This document shows, piece after piece, positions 9,701 to 16,253 of a stretch of 43,073 bases of DNA. The translations under genes and the position numbers were made by a program. Within the stretch, counting starts at the first letter, position 1. Each line of letters starts with the position of its first letter. The notes beneath the pieces are model-generated. The model saw nothing but the letters and a program-made list of their open reading frames with translations, did no database searches and was not told the origin of the DNA. Source of the DNA: an uncultured Ruminococcus sp. (GTDB lineage Bacteria > Bacillota > Clostridia > Oscillospirales > Ruminococcaceae); the NCBI GenBank assembly GCA_910576995.1, contig CAJTLC010000021.1, positions 1 to 43,073 of the forward strand. Direction: 5' to 3'.

Positions 9701-12700
9701 GCTTTGTAACGTCTTTTGCAGTCAGAGTTTTTGAAGCAGTACCTTTATTTCCGGCTGCGTCAAAAGCGTTTGCACTGATGATGTAATCGCCGTATTTCAA
9801 GCCTGTTATCTTGAATTTTCCGTCCTTATCGAGTGTAACAGCCTCGCCGTTTACAAACACATCGAGCTTTGTAACGCCGACATTATCAGTCGCATTGACC
9901 GTGATAACAGCCGTACCATTTTCATTATAACTGCTCTTGTCAAAAGTGATTTTTACTTCCGGATTTTCCGTATCAGCTTCGATCACATTGATTTTTGCAG
10001 AAGCAGAAATCTCTTTTCCCTTTATGGTTTCGCCCTTTGCTTCAAGGATATACTCTGTTTCCTTGTCGGTATTTATTGGTACGATTCCGTTTTCGGGAAT
10101 ATCAATTTTTTCGCCGTTCAGCGTGTATTCAACTGATTTTATTTTATGTTCTCCGGTTACTTTAATCTTAAAAAATGCTTCACTTCCGATTATAGCTTCA
10201 TCAGACGATGGCATAATTTCAACCGCAGGCACAACGCTGTCAACGATTATTTCGTATTCCTTAACATCCGATTTTCCTGCCCAGTCAAAGGCTCTTACAA
10301 CGACCTTGTACGTGCCATCTCTGTTGGGCATTGTGAGTGAAAATTCGCCGCTGTCTGTTACATCAACAGGCGTATTTCCATTGAAAATTACGGAATACCA
10401 TGATATTTCGGTATCGTTCAGTTTTTCGATTTTTGCATTGATTTTTTCGTTTCTGTCGGCATATTTCGGTAATGCGACCTTTATTTTCGGAGCCGCAGCT
10501 TCGTCCTGTTTATCGGGATCGATATCGGCATAGCTGTCGGCAGGCTCGCACACGATCGTGCGCATATTCTGAACAGTTTTTTCACCGTCGTTTACGGTAC
10601 AAACAATATCATAGCTGCCCGTTTCTGCACAGATCACCGAAGTCATAAGTTTTGAATCATCTGCAAATTTTACGTTTTTATTATCGCACGACCATTTTAC
10701 AGAAAGCTCTGATTTAAGGCAGTCGTCTGATAAATCTGCACGGATATTCAGCGGAACATTAACCTTTGTTACGCTCTTTGAAGCGATTTCAAGGATAGGT
10801 TCTGCGTTTGAAAATTCCGGCATTACAGCGTCCTCCGACATTACCGTAATGTCGTAAAGTTCGGGAGTTTTACCGTCCGAGGAAACCGTCATATTCACTT
10901 CAAGTTTTACATAACGACCTGTCAGACCGGAAATATCCTCGTAATTTTTTATTGCAATAGGTTCGCTGAAATTAGCTCCGTCATCGCTTGCAGAAGCGTT
11001 AACTGTAATAGTTCCGTCACCGTGACGAACGCCGTTCCAGTAAATGTTTTTCCAGTTCACAGACTCTCTTTCGCTGTCAAAAACTACAGACCAGCTTCCG
11101 CTTTCCGCATAATTGCTGACAGGGAGAGAAAGATCATCGGCGTACACAATATTCGGCTTTCCACTGCGGTCGTAGTAAACGCAGGAGGTATTCTCGATAA
11201 GATCCGTAAAACCGCCGTTTTCAGCGTTTACAGTCAATGGGATATCTATGCTTTTCTGCTCGTCAATTGTGATTCTGTCGAAGCTCCATTCAAGCGTAAC
11301 GCTGCCGTCCTCGTTTTCTGTAATTTTGGACGGTTCGGGAGTTATTTTACTTGTGTCAACTGAATTTTTATTTTTTATCGTAGTTCTGAAAGTTGTATTT
11401 CGTCCTGCGACATTAAAAACTTCCGATGCGAAATACGACATAATTTTGCCGATATCCTCGGAAGAAGGTGCATTCTTGTAAATTCCGTTGCTGTTGATTG
11501 CAATATTCTGCATCTGGAGAGTTCCAGAACCGATCATCATCGCAAAAATTCTGATATCATTTTCTCCGGCAGATTTCGCAGATTCCAATGATCTTGAAAC
11601 AGCCTCATCTTCGCCGTCAGATAACAGAATAATAAACTTTTGACGATTATCATCGCTCATATCACTAAACATTTTCAGAGCTTCATCAATTCCAACATAT
11701 ATTCTTGTACCACCGGAAGCATACAGCTTGTCCACTGCTGTATTAAGCAATTCCTTTTCAGAAGTGAGACTCTGCTTTATGCTTGAGGAATATGTAAAGC
11801 CCATGACTGCACAGCGGTCGTTATCTTTCATCTTTGAAATGATTTCTTTTGCAGCAGCTTTGGTTTGATCCATTCGACCATACCAATCCATGCTTCCTGA
11901 TTCGTCTACAACTATGATAAGATCTACTGCGTTTTCTTCAACGTCAGCTTCACCGAATCCGCTTAATCCGTAACTGATTTTAACACTGTCACCATTTCCT
12001 GAAACGGCGCTTTTATTTGCGGAACAGGTGACTTTTACGCCTTTTCCGTTTTCAGTATCACCGAATATTTTTTCATATGGAACAGATTCTGCATTCTGTT
12101 TTTCTGAAAGCACAAGCTGATTGGGAACTGCAAGGCTCAGACCATTCAGTTCGCCTTCGTTGAAATCTTCATCGATAGTGTATGTTTTTACGATGCTTTT
12201 GGGTTCAACCATGTCAAAATTATCGGCTGTTACATTCAGAACGCTACCGCCGTAATTTATGCTGTCCGCCCATACAAATCCGTTAAGCGTCGTATCGTTG
12301 GTATTAAATTTAACTTGTCCGTTCGGAGCATACATCGCACCGTTAATATTGATCTGCGTTCCGTTGATCGTTATATTTCCGTTTCTCGAATACAGAAAAA
12401 CTCTGCCTGCGGTATTGAACGAATCAACGTTATATGTGATATTTCCCTCGGCAATAATATAGCAGTCACCTTCAAAGGAGGTACTGCTGATCACCACATC
12501 GCCCGAAACCTTTATTGAGCTGTTTATAACGGTTTTATCCTCTATGTACGCAGGACTTTCTTCGTAATATTCATATGGCTGTGCGTTGTCGTGAATAATC
12601 TCGTCAAAATCAATCTTTTCAACCGATTCGACATTCTCGTTCTGTTCGTTTACCTCGATCTTCCAGCCGCTTGCATTAATGTTTCCTACAGCGTATATTC

Positions 12701-13415
12701 TTCCGTTTACATACAGCTCCGATCCGCCGTAATTAAACGATGCGCCGCTGTAAATATTTCCGGAAATATTGCTTTTCCAGCCGTAAAAACTCAAATTTTC
12801 AGTTGTGCTGGCAGAAAATAAAGCGTAATTCTTCATGTTGTTTTTTATCTCAACAGGAGAATCCACGCTTTCCCATTCGCATATAAAACCAAAGTTATCA
12901 AGACCGAAAAAAGTATCGTCCTCACACGTTCCGTCAGGTGAAAGATCGTTCCACTGACCAAATCCGGAATCCTTATTTAAAGGATTAGCTTCACGATATA
13001 TCATCAAGGAATTTTCTGATTTCAGGTATCTGTCAGGCTGCTGATTTGCCCAATTATGATAGGAAAATTCCTCGTTTGTGATCCACTGCCAATTACCGTC
13101 ATAATTCGAATCTGATGCGCCAAGCCAATACGCGTTCTTCGTACCGATAATGAGAAGTTCTTCAAGCTTGGCTTGTTCTTCATCAGACGTAATCGTTGCA
13201 AGATGACCGCCGAGACTTTCACAATATGCCTCGGCCTCGTTCCAGTTCATAGGCGTATCAAAAAGCTGATATCTGTGTCCGTTATAACTCGTGGTTTCCT
13301 GCAATTCATCGTCCTTTGCAAATGCAGAAATCGGCATAACAGTACAGAAATTCACAAGCATTGCCGCGCTGAGAACTCCGCTGACGACTCTCTTCATTTT
13401 TTTAGATTTTTTCAT
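3744..13415 (-). CDS. Giant secreted RHS/YD-repeat polymorphic toxin with lectin and VWA domains (3223 aa)
   Basis: The ATG at 13415 follows GGAGG by 7 bp. Residues 1-34 are a Sec signal peptide ending PISAFA. Residues ~40-182 are a C-type lectin-like domain (WNEAEAYCESLGGHLATI, NWANQQPD). A repetitive region follows to ~410. A VWA domain (~497-690) has an intact MIDAS: DESGS at 504-508, then SGGTRI and LSDGED. Ig/cadherin-like repeats with recurring ATDNVGVTK motifs span ~1000-1720. The RHS entry region begins near 1793 and YD repeats run ~1970-2950. The RHS terminus GLYYLRARYMNPATGTF leads to DPSGY near 3002. The last ~220 residues are the variable tip, containing RYADAVEVKG and QVGKVNKDGTPVSREKKAI, which resemble restriction-endonuclease-fold toxins. 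RHS shells encapsulate and release C-terminal toxins; lectin and VWA would serve cell contact. The gene sits 70 bp after the truncated agrB, with no terminator seen between. The nuclease call is moderate; the shell call is very secure. Confidence 0.93.
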   Translation of the reverse strand: MKKSKKMKRVVSGVLSAAMLVNFCTVMPISAFAKDDELQETTSYNGHRYQLFDTPMNWNEAEAYCESLGGHLATITSDEEQAKLEELLIIGTKNAYWLGASDSNYDGNWQWITNEEFSYHNWANQQPDRYLKSENSLMIYREANPLNKDSGFGQWNDLSPDGTCEDDTFFGLDNFGFICEWESVDSPVEIKNNMKNYALFSASTTENLSFYGWKSNISGNIYSGASFNYGGSELYVNGRIYAVGNINASGWKIEVNEQNENVESVEKIDFDEIIHDNAQPYEYYEESPAYIEDKTVINSSIKVSGDVVISSTSFEGDCYIIAEGNITYNVDSFNTAGRVFLYSRNGNITINGTQININGAMYAPNGQVKFNTNDTTLNGFVWADSINYGGSVLNVTADNFDMVEPKSIVKTYTIDEDFNEGELNGLSLAVPNQLVLSEKQNAESVPYEKIFGDTENGKGVKVTCSANKSAVSGNGDSVKISYGLSGFGEADVEENAVDLIIVVDESGSMDWYGRMDQTKAAAKEIISKMKDNDRCAVMGFTYSSSIKQSLTSEKELLNTAVDKLYASGGTRIYVGIDEALKMFSDMSDDNRQKFIILLSDGEDEAVSRSLESAKSAGENDIRIFAMMIGSGTLQMQNIAINSNGIYKNAPSSEDIGKIMSYFASEVFNVAGRNTTFRTTIKNKNSVDTSKITPEPSKITENEDGSVTLEWSFDRITIDEQKSIDIPLTVNAENGGFTDLIENTSCVYYDRSGKPNIVYADDLSLPVSNYAESGSWSVVFDSERESVNWKNIYWNGVRHGDGTITVNASASDDGANFSEPIAIKNYEDISGLTGRYVKLEVNMTVSSDGKTPELYDITVMSEDAVMPEFSNAEPILEIASKSVTKVNVPLNIRADLSDDCLKSELSVKWSCDNKNVKFADDSKLMTSVICAETGSYDIVCTVNDGEKTVQNMRTIVCEPADSYADIDPDKQDEAAAPKIKVALPKYADRNEKINAKIEKLNDTEISWYSVIFNGNTPVDVTDSGEFSLTMPNRDGTYKVVVRAFDWAGKSDVKEYEIIVDSVVPAVEIMPSSDEAIIGSEAFFKIKVTGEHKIKSVEYTLNGEKIDIPENGIVPINTDKETEYILEAKGETIKGKEISASAKINVIEADTENPEVKITFDKSSYNENGTAVITVNATDNVGVTKLDVFVNGEAVTLDKDGKFKITGLKYGDYIISANAFDAAGNKGTASKTLTAKDVTKPTLELKADKTEVKVGEKVNISVIAADNNGVVNTELTVNNKKVDLSEDNTAVFTPDKEGKYVVKATASDPSGNKITKQLTITAVQPDTIAPTVTISFDKDTYFEDDDIVISVSATDNVGVTKTVLLVDGKEVELDKDGNYTVKKAELKDYEIIAKAYDEENNEGTATSTVKVNEAKAPEINVTFDKEMYVEGDSLEGLVTAQGQREIITLTGKLNGKPLAIENGVFSLSDLSAGDYIFTFTAEDAKELKSTIEKRITVLKKDEADRRLIASIDGFVLYKTTALYKVTASDEIDKSTISVTLNGEKITLDKDLEYEFKAEKLFDNEFVLTAKTKDGETITVKNTVLVYETDKPIVDIKLSKDKNIQEHEDITVTIKAEDISGIKKIQCLFDGVEMTLDENGQTVIKDFQMRPHALVVRAWDNFNNCRSYKVSFYVVQYEVSGGGCSVSVGGEDVEKELIANIYNPIDEDVITAPTDIFGRADGTDFEKYRLEYQSVAGGDYVLISEGTSKKNNASLGEFDPTMLRNGLYNIRLTVWGKSGISISDEILISVEGQMKIGNFSMDFQDMDLSVAGAPITVIRGYDSRDRHVSGDFGYGWNISTCGVTITKSCDLSINWDMVTNGYRYNFVPTKSHIISVNWGNGKVEKFVMKAESGGLSSLKTASFTFESMDGSKSKLIPTINTKSWMYENGYFFKFNEDYDDISFNPDTWQLTRADGSKYLIDCKNGILAYMDANGNQINFGKNGFANTDGDNIVFNRDSSGRITSIESPTGKTVSYTYDENGDLASVTDISGEVTTFRYEDHYLTEIIDPRGVRVSKNIYDENGRLIKTIDADGNVLTYNHDIDGREETITDRNGGVTRYTYDHNGNVTSQTDPMGNTVKSTYDENGNLSSKTDALGNVTNYSYDERGNMLELTDAEGNTVTNAYNSKGFVTSINAMGIDIMSVTYDEKGNTSSTVDALGNEINYSYDNRGHLKSVTDEIGTYMNMTYDSKGNVITATNGAGTTAEFTYDSDGNCLSKTLTYTSEGVSKTVTENYTYDEAGNLIKIIDSDGNITTTEYNSMGKVSVATDEKGRQTSYDYDDLGNLVKITYADGTSESFTYDREGNNLTATDRLGRTVTMKYDKVGNLLTKTYPNGAVVSYAYDANYNLVSTTGTSGGVTKYEYDTIGRNTAIIDALGNRIEFAYNSHSQLESMTDAKGNVHTYIYDDNGNRIKTTYPDGSSVSSAYDARGRVISQKDQHGYTTAYTYDGADRLTSVTDALGNITSYKYDEVGNLIMVTDANGNSTYYTYDDFGRVIRTTNALGKTAEVTYDISGNVLTSTDFAGKLTTYTYDEFDRLASKTTEDGTVTYSYTADGKLSSFKDSTGTTKYTYDSMDGLKKVVYPNGEYVEYTYDDSCRLTSVKTAYGTTKYEWDKLDRLVRVVDRNGYATVYEYDKNGNRSAVRYANGIVVSYKYDEVNRLISEKALDKQGGLVAQYEYTLGAAGERTKVKELDRTVEYTYDELYRLTGEKITAADKTVTEYTYAYDKVSNRILKTENGTKTTYTYNALNQLVKENDTVYKYDEAGNLISTTSSGKSAAYTYNAENKLIRATVQEGNNVSVEEYEYDYAGNRTVKKSENDYTYYLNDVSGSLTQVLAELDSNGNERCYYTRGAEIISQERNGAISYYLTDGHGSVRQLADSTGAVTDTYVYDAWGNLISSTGTTENSYLYCGEQLDSTTGLYYLRARYMNPATGTFITQDTYPGTIFDPTSLHKYLYANADPVMNVDPSGYSAENDLDFYKQAWITIDQAIEYERKLICSMSNEVAYDYNVMQIGREIIHQLRNTGLEYAITYALEPYVGPDVARLIANGIVTGLDMALSSRNKATTSSGIVTNPDGKKGGQAHRDTIGSITPTNGGEIKYEVRFDTTGGYKNSRYADAVEVKGSGSNEEILAIFQVGKVNKDGTPVSREKKAIIDILNSNDRNNVNVPIYYIPYNDPNIEVIIYTVD

Positions 13416-13445
13416 GTAACCTCCAATTTAATATAAGTTTTCAAC

Positions 13446-13484
13446 ATCAATATGCATTCCTATAAAATATAAATGTATATTGAT
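13446..13484 (-). other. Hairpin between truncated agrB and rhs
   Basis: ATCAATAT (13446-13453) pairs with ATATTGAT (13477-13484), extended by CATT/AATG across one mismatch. No T-tract follows on the minus strand, so it does not look like an intrinsic terminator and read-through into rhs is plausible. I see no convincing separate promoter for rhs in this 70-bp gap. Confidence 0.45.
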
Positions 13485-13485
13485 T

Positions 13486-13731
13486 CTAACTGCTTACTAT
13501 TCTTTGATTACGCCTGAATCTTTCATAAACAAAAGATCTCAACGGCGTATAGAATAAAATAAACAATAAAATTGGCACAAGCTCACCGAAAATAATTCCA
13601 ACAATGATTATAGCTGTAATAAAGATTATTTTGCTGATAAATACATAAAAATCGTGTTCCATAATTTCAGGATCTTCATTCAAAAAATGTTTTTCAGCAA
13701 GCTTGTACAATCCATCCTGAAACAACTTAAT
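13486..13731 (-). pseudogene. agrB: agrB copy 2, truncated before the catalytic motif
   Basis: This frame matches agrB copy 1 closely (KLFQDGLYKLAEKHFLNEDP, GIIFGELVPILLF) until LRSF. It then switches to the unrelated YERFRRNQRIVSS and stops. The nucleotide match to copy 1 ends exactly at 13531 (copy 1: 195). The catalytic GGxH box, the active Cys and all later membrane segments are missing. The ATG used in copy 1 is ATT here, so even initiation is doubtful. It cannot be an active AgrB. It is the scar where the rhs segment joined the agr locus. Confidence 0.88.
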
Positions 13732-13739
13732 TGCTGCTA

Positions 13740-13880
13740 TCAGAACTTCTTCATCTTCTGAACCTTGGACGGAACCTTTGGCTGATAAAGCCACCAAAGA
13801 CACGTCTGGTTAGCAGAATCTCTTGCTGCTTTGTTGGCTGCCTTACCAACAACACGACAAATCATTTCTTTGATTTTCAT
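13740..13880 (-). CDS. agrD: AgrD cyclic autoinducer peptide precursor, copy 2 (46 aa)
   Basis: ATG at 13880 with GGAGG upstream. The encoded peptide is identical to AgrD copy 1, including the core NQTCLWWLYQPKVP, though the DNA differs by several silent changes. Silent-only divergence suggests that the peptide has been under selection since the duplication, or that gene conversion acts. It is the first gene after the promoter at 13940-13968 and lies upstream of the truncated agrB and the rhs gene, so signal peptide and toxin appear to share one transcript. Maturation would need AgrB from copy 1 or from elsewhere. Confidence 0.9.
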   Translation of the reverse strand: MKIKEMICRVVGKAANKAARDSANQTCLWWLYQPKVPSKVQKMKKF

Positions 13881-13939
13881 TCGTTTTTCCTCCTTTGTAT
13901 TAATGTTAGCATATTATGAAATAAGTTATGCTTGCAATT

Positions 13940-14002
13940 ATTATACAAAACGTTCATATGCTTGTCAACACTTACGCACTAATCGCCAATATCGCGCACT
14001 AT
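13940..14002 (-). promoter_or_regulatory. agrD copy 2 promoter with tandem LytTR-type box
   Basis: -35 TTGACA (13968-13963), 17-bp spacer, -10 TATAAT (13945-13940). Upstream are TTAGTGCGT (13982-13974) and ATAGTGCGC (14002-13994), again 20 bp apart, the second slightly degenerate. The layout is the same as at agrD copy 1. It is the best candidate promoter for agrD, truncated agrB and rhs, and would be switched on by phosphorylated AgrA. Confidence 0.8.
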
Positions 14003-14007
14003 TTGCC

Positions 14008-14038
14008 AAAAAGCGTCCTGTTTTTTAGACAGAACGCT
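14008..14038 (-). terminator. Terminator of the agrAC transcript
   Basis: On the minus strand AGCGTTCTGT pairs with ACAGGACGCT (10 bp, one G-U), with a 7-base loop, followed by TTTTT. It overlaps the last codons of agrC and the stop codon, and separates agrAC from the agrD promoter. Confidence 0.8.
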
Positions 14039-15327
14039 CTTTTGAGTTTAATATTGGTATTGTAATTTTAACTTTAAATTTGTCTTCGACTACCTCCGCC
14101 TTGTATATTCCATCATATTTTTCAACGGCTTTCTGAACGTTTTTCAGTCCAAGACCCGAATGATTTTTCTTCGTGGTCACAAATTTCCCATTCGGTTTCT
14201 GCTCTACATTATTATAGCTGTTTGAAATGTTGATAAGCAGAAAGTCCGACATTTTTGTAATTATCAGTTTGACTTGCCTTCTGTTCTTTTCAAGTGCTTC
14301 AACCGCTTCATATGAGTTGTCAAGTGCATTTGCAAGCATTATCGTTATATCCATATCAGATATGAAACTCATATCTACATCGGTAATCAACTGTAAATTC
14401 TATTTCTTTCAGTTCCGCCTGAAGTATTTTATGATTTATTATTACGTCTAAAATTGCGTTTCTGCTCTTGAACTGCGGCTTCATTTTTTCCGTTTCTTCT
14501 ATGAATTCTTTAAGATATTTTCTTGCCCTGTCCTCGTCGCCGATAAGTCCCGATAAAATTTTCAGATGTTTTTTGACATCGTGTGCCGTTCTTTGCGATT
14601 CATCATATTTTTCAAGCAGATCCCTATACAGCGTCATCTGCGTCATCGACTGCTGCTGCAAAAGTTCGTTTTCATATTTTATTTCACCGTTTTTGGCTGT
14701 TTTAAATATCAGATAGGCTGCAAGCAGATTTATGAACGTATACCCGCATAATGTCAATATCAGTACTGTTGTCGTTTTTTCATCCGATGCCAGCTTTGTT
14801 GTGTATCCGATCATTATCACCTCAAATACAAACAGCAGTATATATGCCGCTATTCCCGATAAAGTTATGCTTGGCAATTTCTCATTCTTTCTTTTCAGAA
14901 ACATATATCCGGGTTCAAAAATTGCAAACATTACAAACCAGTTTATCAGATAACTGATTATCAGATTTCCTTCTTCAAGATATTCGTTTATTGTTTTATG
15001 CGCCAGGAGAGGTATCATTATCACAGATACGAATTCAGCCAGCAGCATAAACAGCAATGCGGATACATTGAATAAAATATACATGTATCCTTCAGTTTTG
15101 TAAAACAGCTTATTGTATATGTTGACTACTGCTACAACTAAAACATAATTTATTATGTCCATCTCATGCTCATGCAGTACCGCAAGCAGTATCGCTGCCG
15201 CTCCTATAAACAAATATTTTTCATATTTGAATCTCTCTTTTTTCTGCGGATAATAATGCGGATATATTTTGTCTGCAAACAGGAATAGTATCATCATCGA
15301 TACTGTATTCATTATAATTGATACCAT
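14025..15327 (-). pseudogene. agrC: AgrC-like sensor histidine kinase, broken by a frameshift
   Basis: AgrC is the membrane receptor for the cyclic peptide and phosphorylates AgrA. I choose the ATG at 15327 (MVSIIMNTVSMM), 1 bp after the agrA stop, with GGAGG 9 bp upstream. The first half has six or seven hydrophobic segments. The HPK10-type phosphoacceptor is in RTAHDVKKHLKILSGLI, followed by NAILDVIINHKILQAE. Near 14386-14392 the frame shifts by one base: frame one ends YRCRYEFHI-stop, while the next frame resumes DVDMSFISDMDITIMLANAL. It carries the N box (ANALDNSYEAVE) and G box (HSGLGLKNVQKAVEKYDG) of the ATPase domain down to 14025. Without correction the kinase lacks its catalytic domain. 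A real mutation or a sequence error are both possible. Confidence 0.88.
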
Positions 15328-15328
15328 T

Positions 15329-16057
15329 TCATTTATCCTCCAGTCTTTCATGATAATATTCAGCCAGTATTGCCTGAATTTCTTTTGTTTTCTTTTCAGC
15401 AACCTCTACATTCGTTCCATTATCAAAAATCAACAGCTTATTTCTTATATCAAAATACTCAACTCTTGCCAGATTCACAAGATACGACTGATATGGTGAA
15501 ACAAAGCCATATTTTCCATATTCCTTTTCCAGTGTTTTCAAAGTCGTTGAAATATTTATGCATTTTTTGTTATACATATGAACCTTGACTTTTCTGTTTC
15601 CGTCATATTCAAAGTAACATATATCTGAAATATCAGCAAAACAGTTTGTACCATCCGTTCGTTTCAATATTGCTAAATGCTTCTCATCTCTCTTTTCCTT
15701 GAGGAACTCGGTAAGTATCTCATTGATCTTTTCACGATTTATCGGCTTTTCAACGTAGTCATATGCGTGAACCATAAATGCTGCTTTATAATAATTTTTA
15801 TAGTTTGTTACATACACAATTCTGAGTTTTCTGTTGGTCAATCTGATTTTTTGCGCAAGCTCTATTCCGTTCATCTCAGGCATATCTATATCAAGAAACA
15901 CAAGATCATACAACGCCGATCTGTCTTCAAGCTTTATTCCGTTTTCATATCTGTCTATTATTACGTCTATTCCTTTTTTATCCATGAAATCCTTTACATA
16001 TTCGCTTAACTCCTCTACCGCTTTTCTTTCGTCGTCTGCTATTCCTATTTTTAGCAT
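15329..16057 (-). CDS. agrA: AgrA-like LytTR response regulator (242 aa)
   Basis: The N-terminal receiver domain has the acidic pocket (IADDERK), the phosphoacceptor in DLVFLDIDMPEMNGIE and the conserved YVTNYKNYYKAAFMVHAYDYVEKPI block with its Lys. The C-terminal ~100 residues (LKRTDGTNCFADISDICYFE onward) form a LytTR DNA-binding domain. Length is normal for the family. ATG at 16057 is preceded by GAGGTG. It is the first gene of the agrA-agrC transcript and is coupled to agrC. By family knowledge it binds paired 9-bp repeats; the tandem TTAGTGCGT boxes at both agrD promoters are the obvious targets. The gene is intact. Confidence 0.92.
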   Translation of the reverse strand: MLKIGIADDERKAVEELSEYVKDFMDKKGIDVIIDRYENGIKLEDRSALYDLVFLDIDMPEMNGIELAQKIRLTNRKLRIVYVTNYKNYYKAAFMVHAYDYVEKPINREKINEILTEFLKEKRDEKHLAILKRTDGTNCFADISDICYFEYDGNRKVKVHMYNKKCINISTTLKTLEKEYGKYGFVSPYQSYLVNLARVEYFDIRNKLLIFDNGTNVEVAEKKTKEIQAILAEYYHERLEDK

Positions 16058-16076
16058 ATTTTTTCACCTCATTCAA

Positions 16077-16105
16077 ATTATACCATATTGCAGCAAATTT
16101 TACAA
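16077..16105 (-). promoter_or_regulatory. agrA promoter
   Basis: -35 TTGTAA (16105-16100), 17-bp spacer and -10 TATAAT (16082-16077), about 20 bp upstream of the agrA start. No LytTR-type box is seen here, so agrAC is probably constitutive or regulated differently from agrD. Confidence 0.65.
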
Positions 16106-16156
16106 TGTAATAACTGCGAAAATTATGATATAATATAAACAGAACTTGAAATATAC

Positions 16157-16179
16157 TTTCGTCAATTTCGCCCATTAGC
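16157..16179 (+). repeat. 23-bp inverted repeat left of integrase (candidate att or arm site)
   Basis: These 23 bp (TTTCGTCAATTTCGCCCATT then AGC) recur as their reverse complement at 17514-17536 with one mismatch, so the pair brackets the integrase gene. A shorter inverted copy of CGTCAATT lies at 16194-16201. The place, between the chromosomal-looking agr genes and the integrase 3' end, is where the left end of the ICE is expected. No tRNA gene is visible here. Confidence 0.55.
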
Positions 16180-16253
16180 AAAATATTATTTGTAATTGAC
16201 GTAAAATAGGCATATATAAGCTAAAGACATACAAAAAACTGACGGCTGAAAAA

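Noticed and set aside
9937..10533. 198-codon plus-strand frame and other long frames opposite rhs
   Set aside because: They are antisense to the continuous, domain-rich rhs reading frame and have low-complexity Ser/Phe/Ile composition typical of antisense shadows.
14227..14451. Plus-strand frames over agrC
   Set aside because: Antisense to the recognisable histidine kinase halves.
16058..16253. tRNA gene as ICE integration target
   Set aside because: No cloverleaf-like sequence or CCA-adjacent acceptor stem can be seen; only the inverted repeat and agrA promoter are present.
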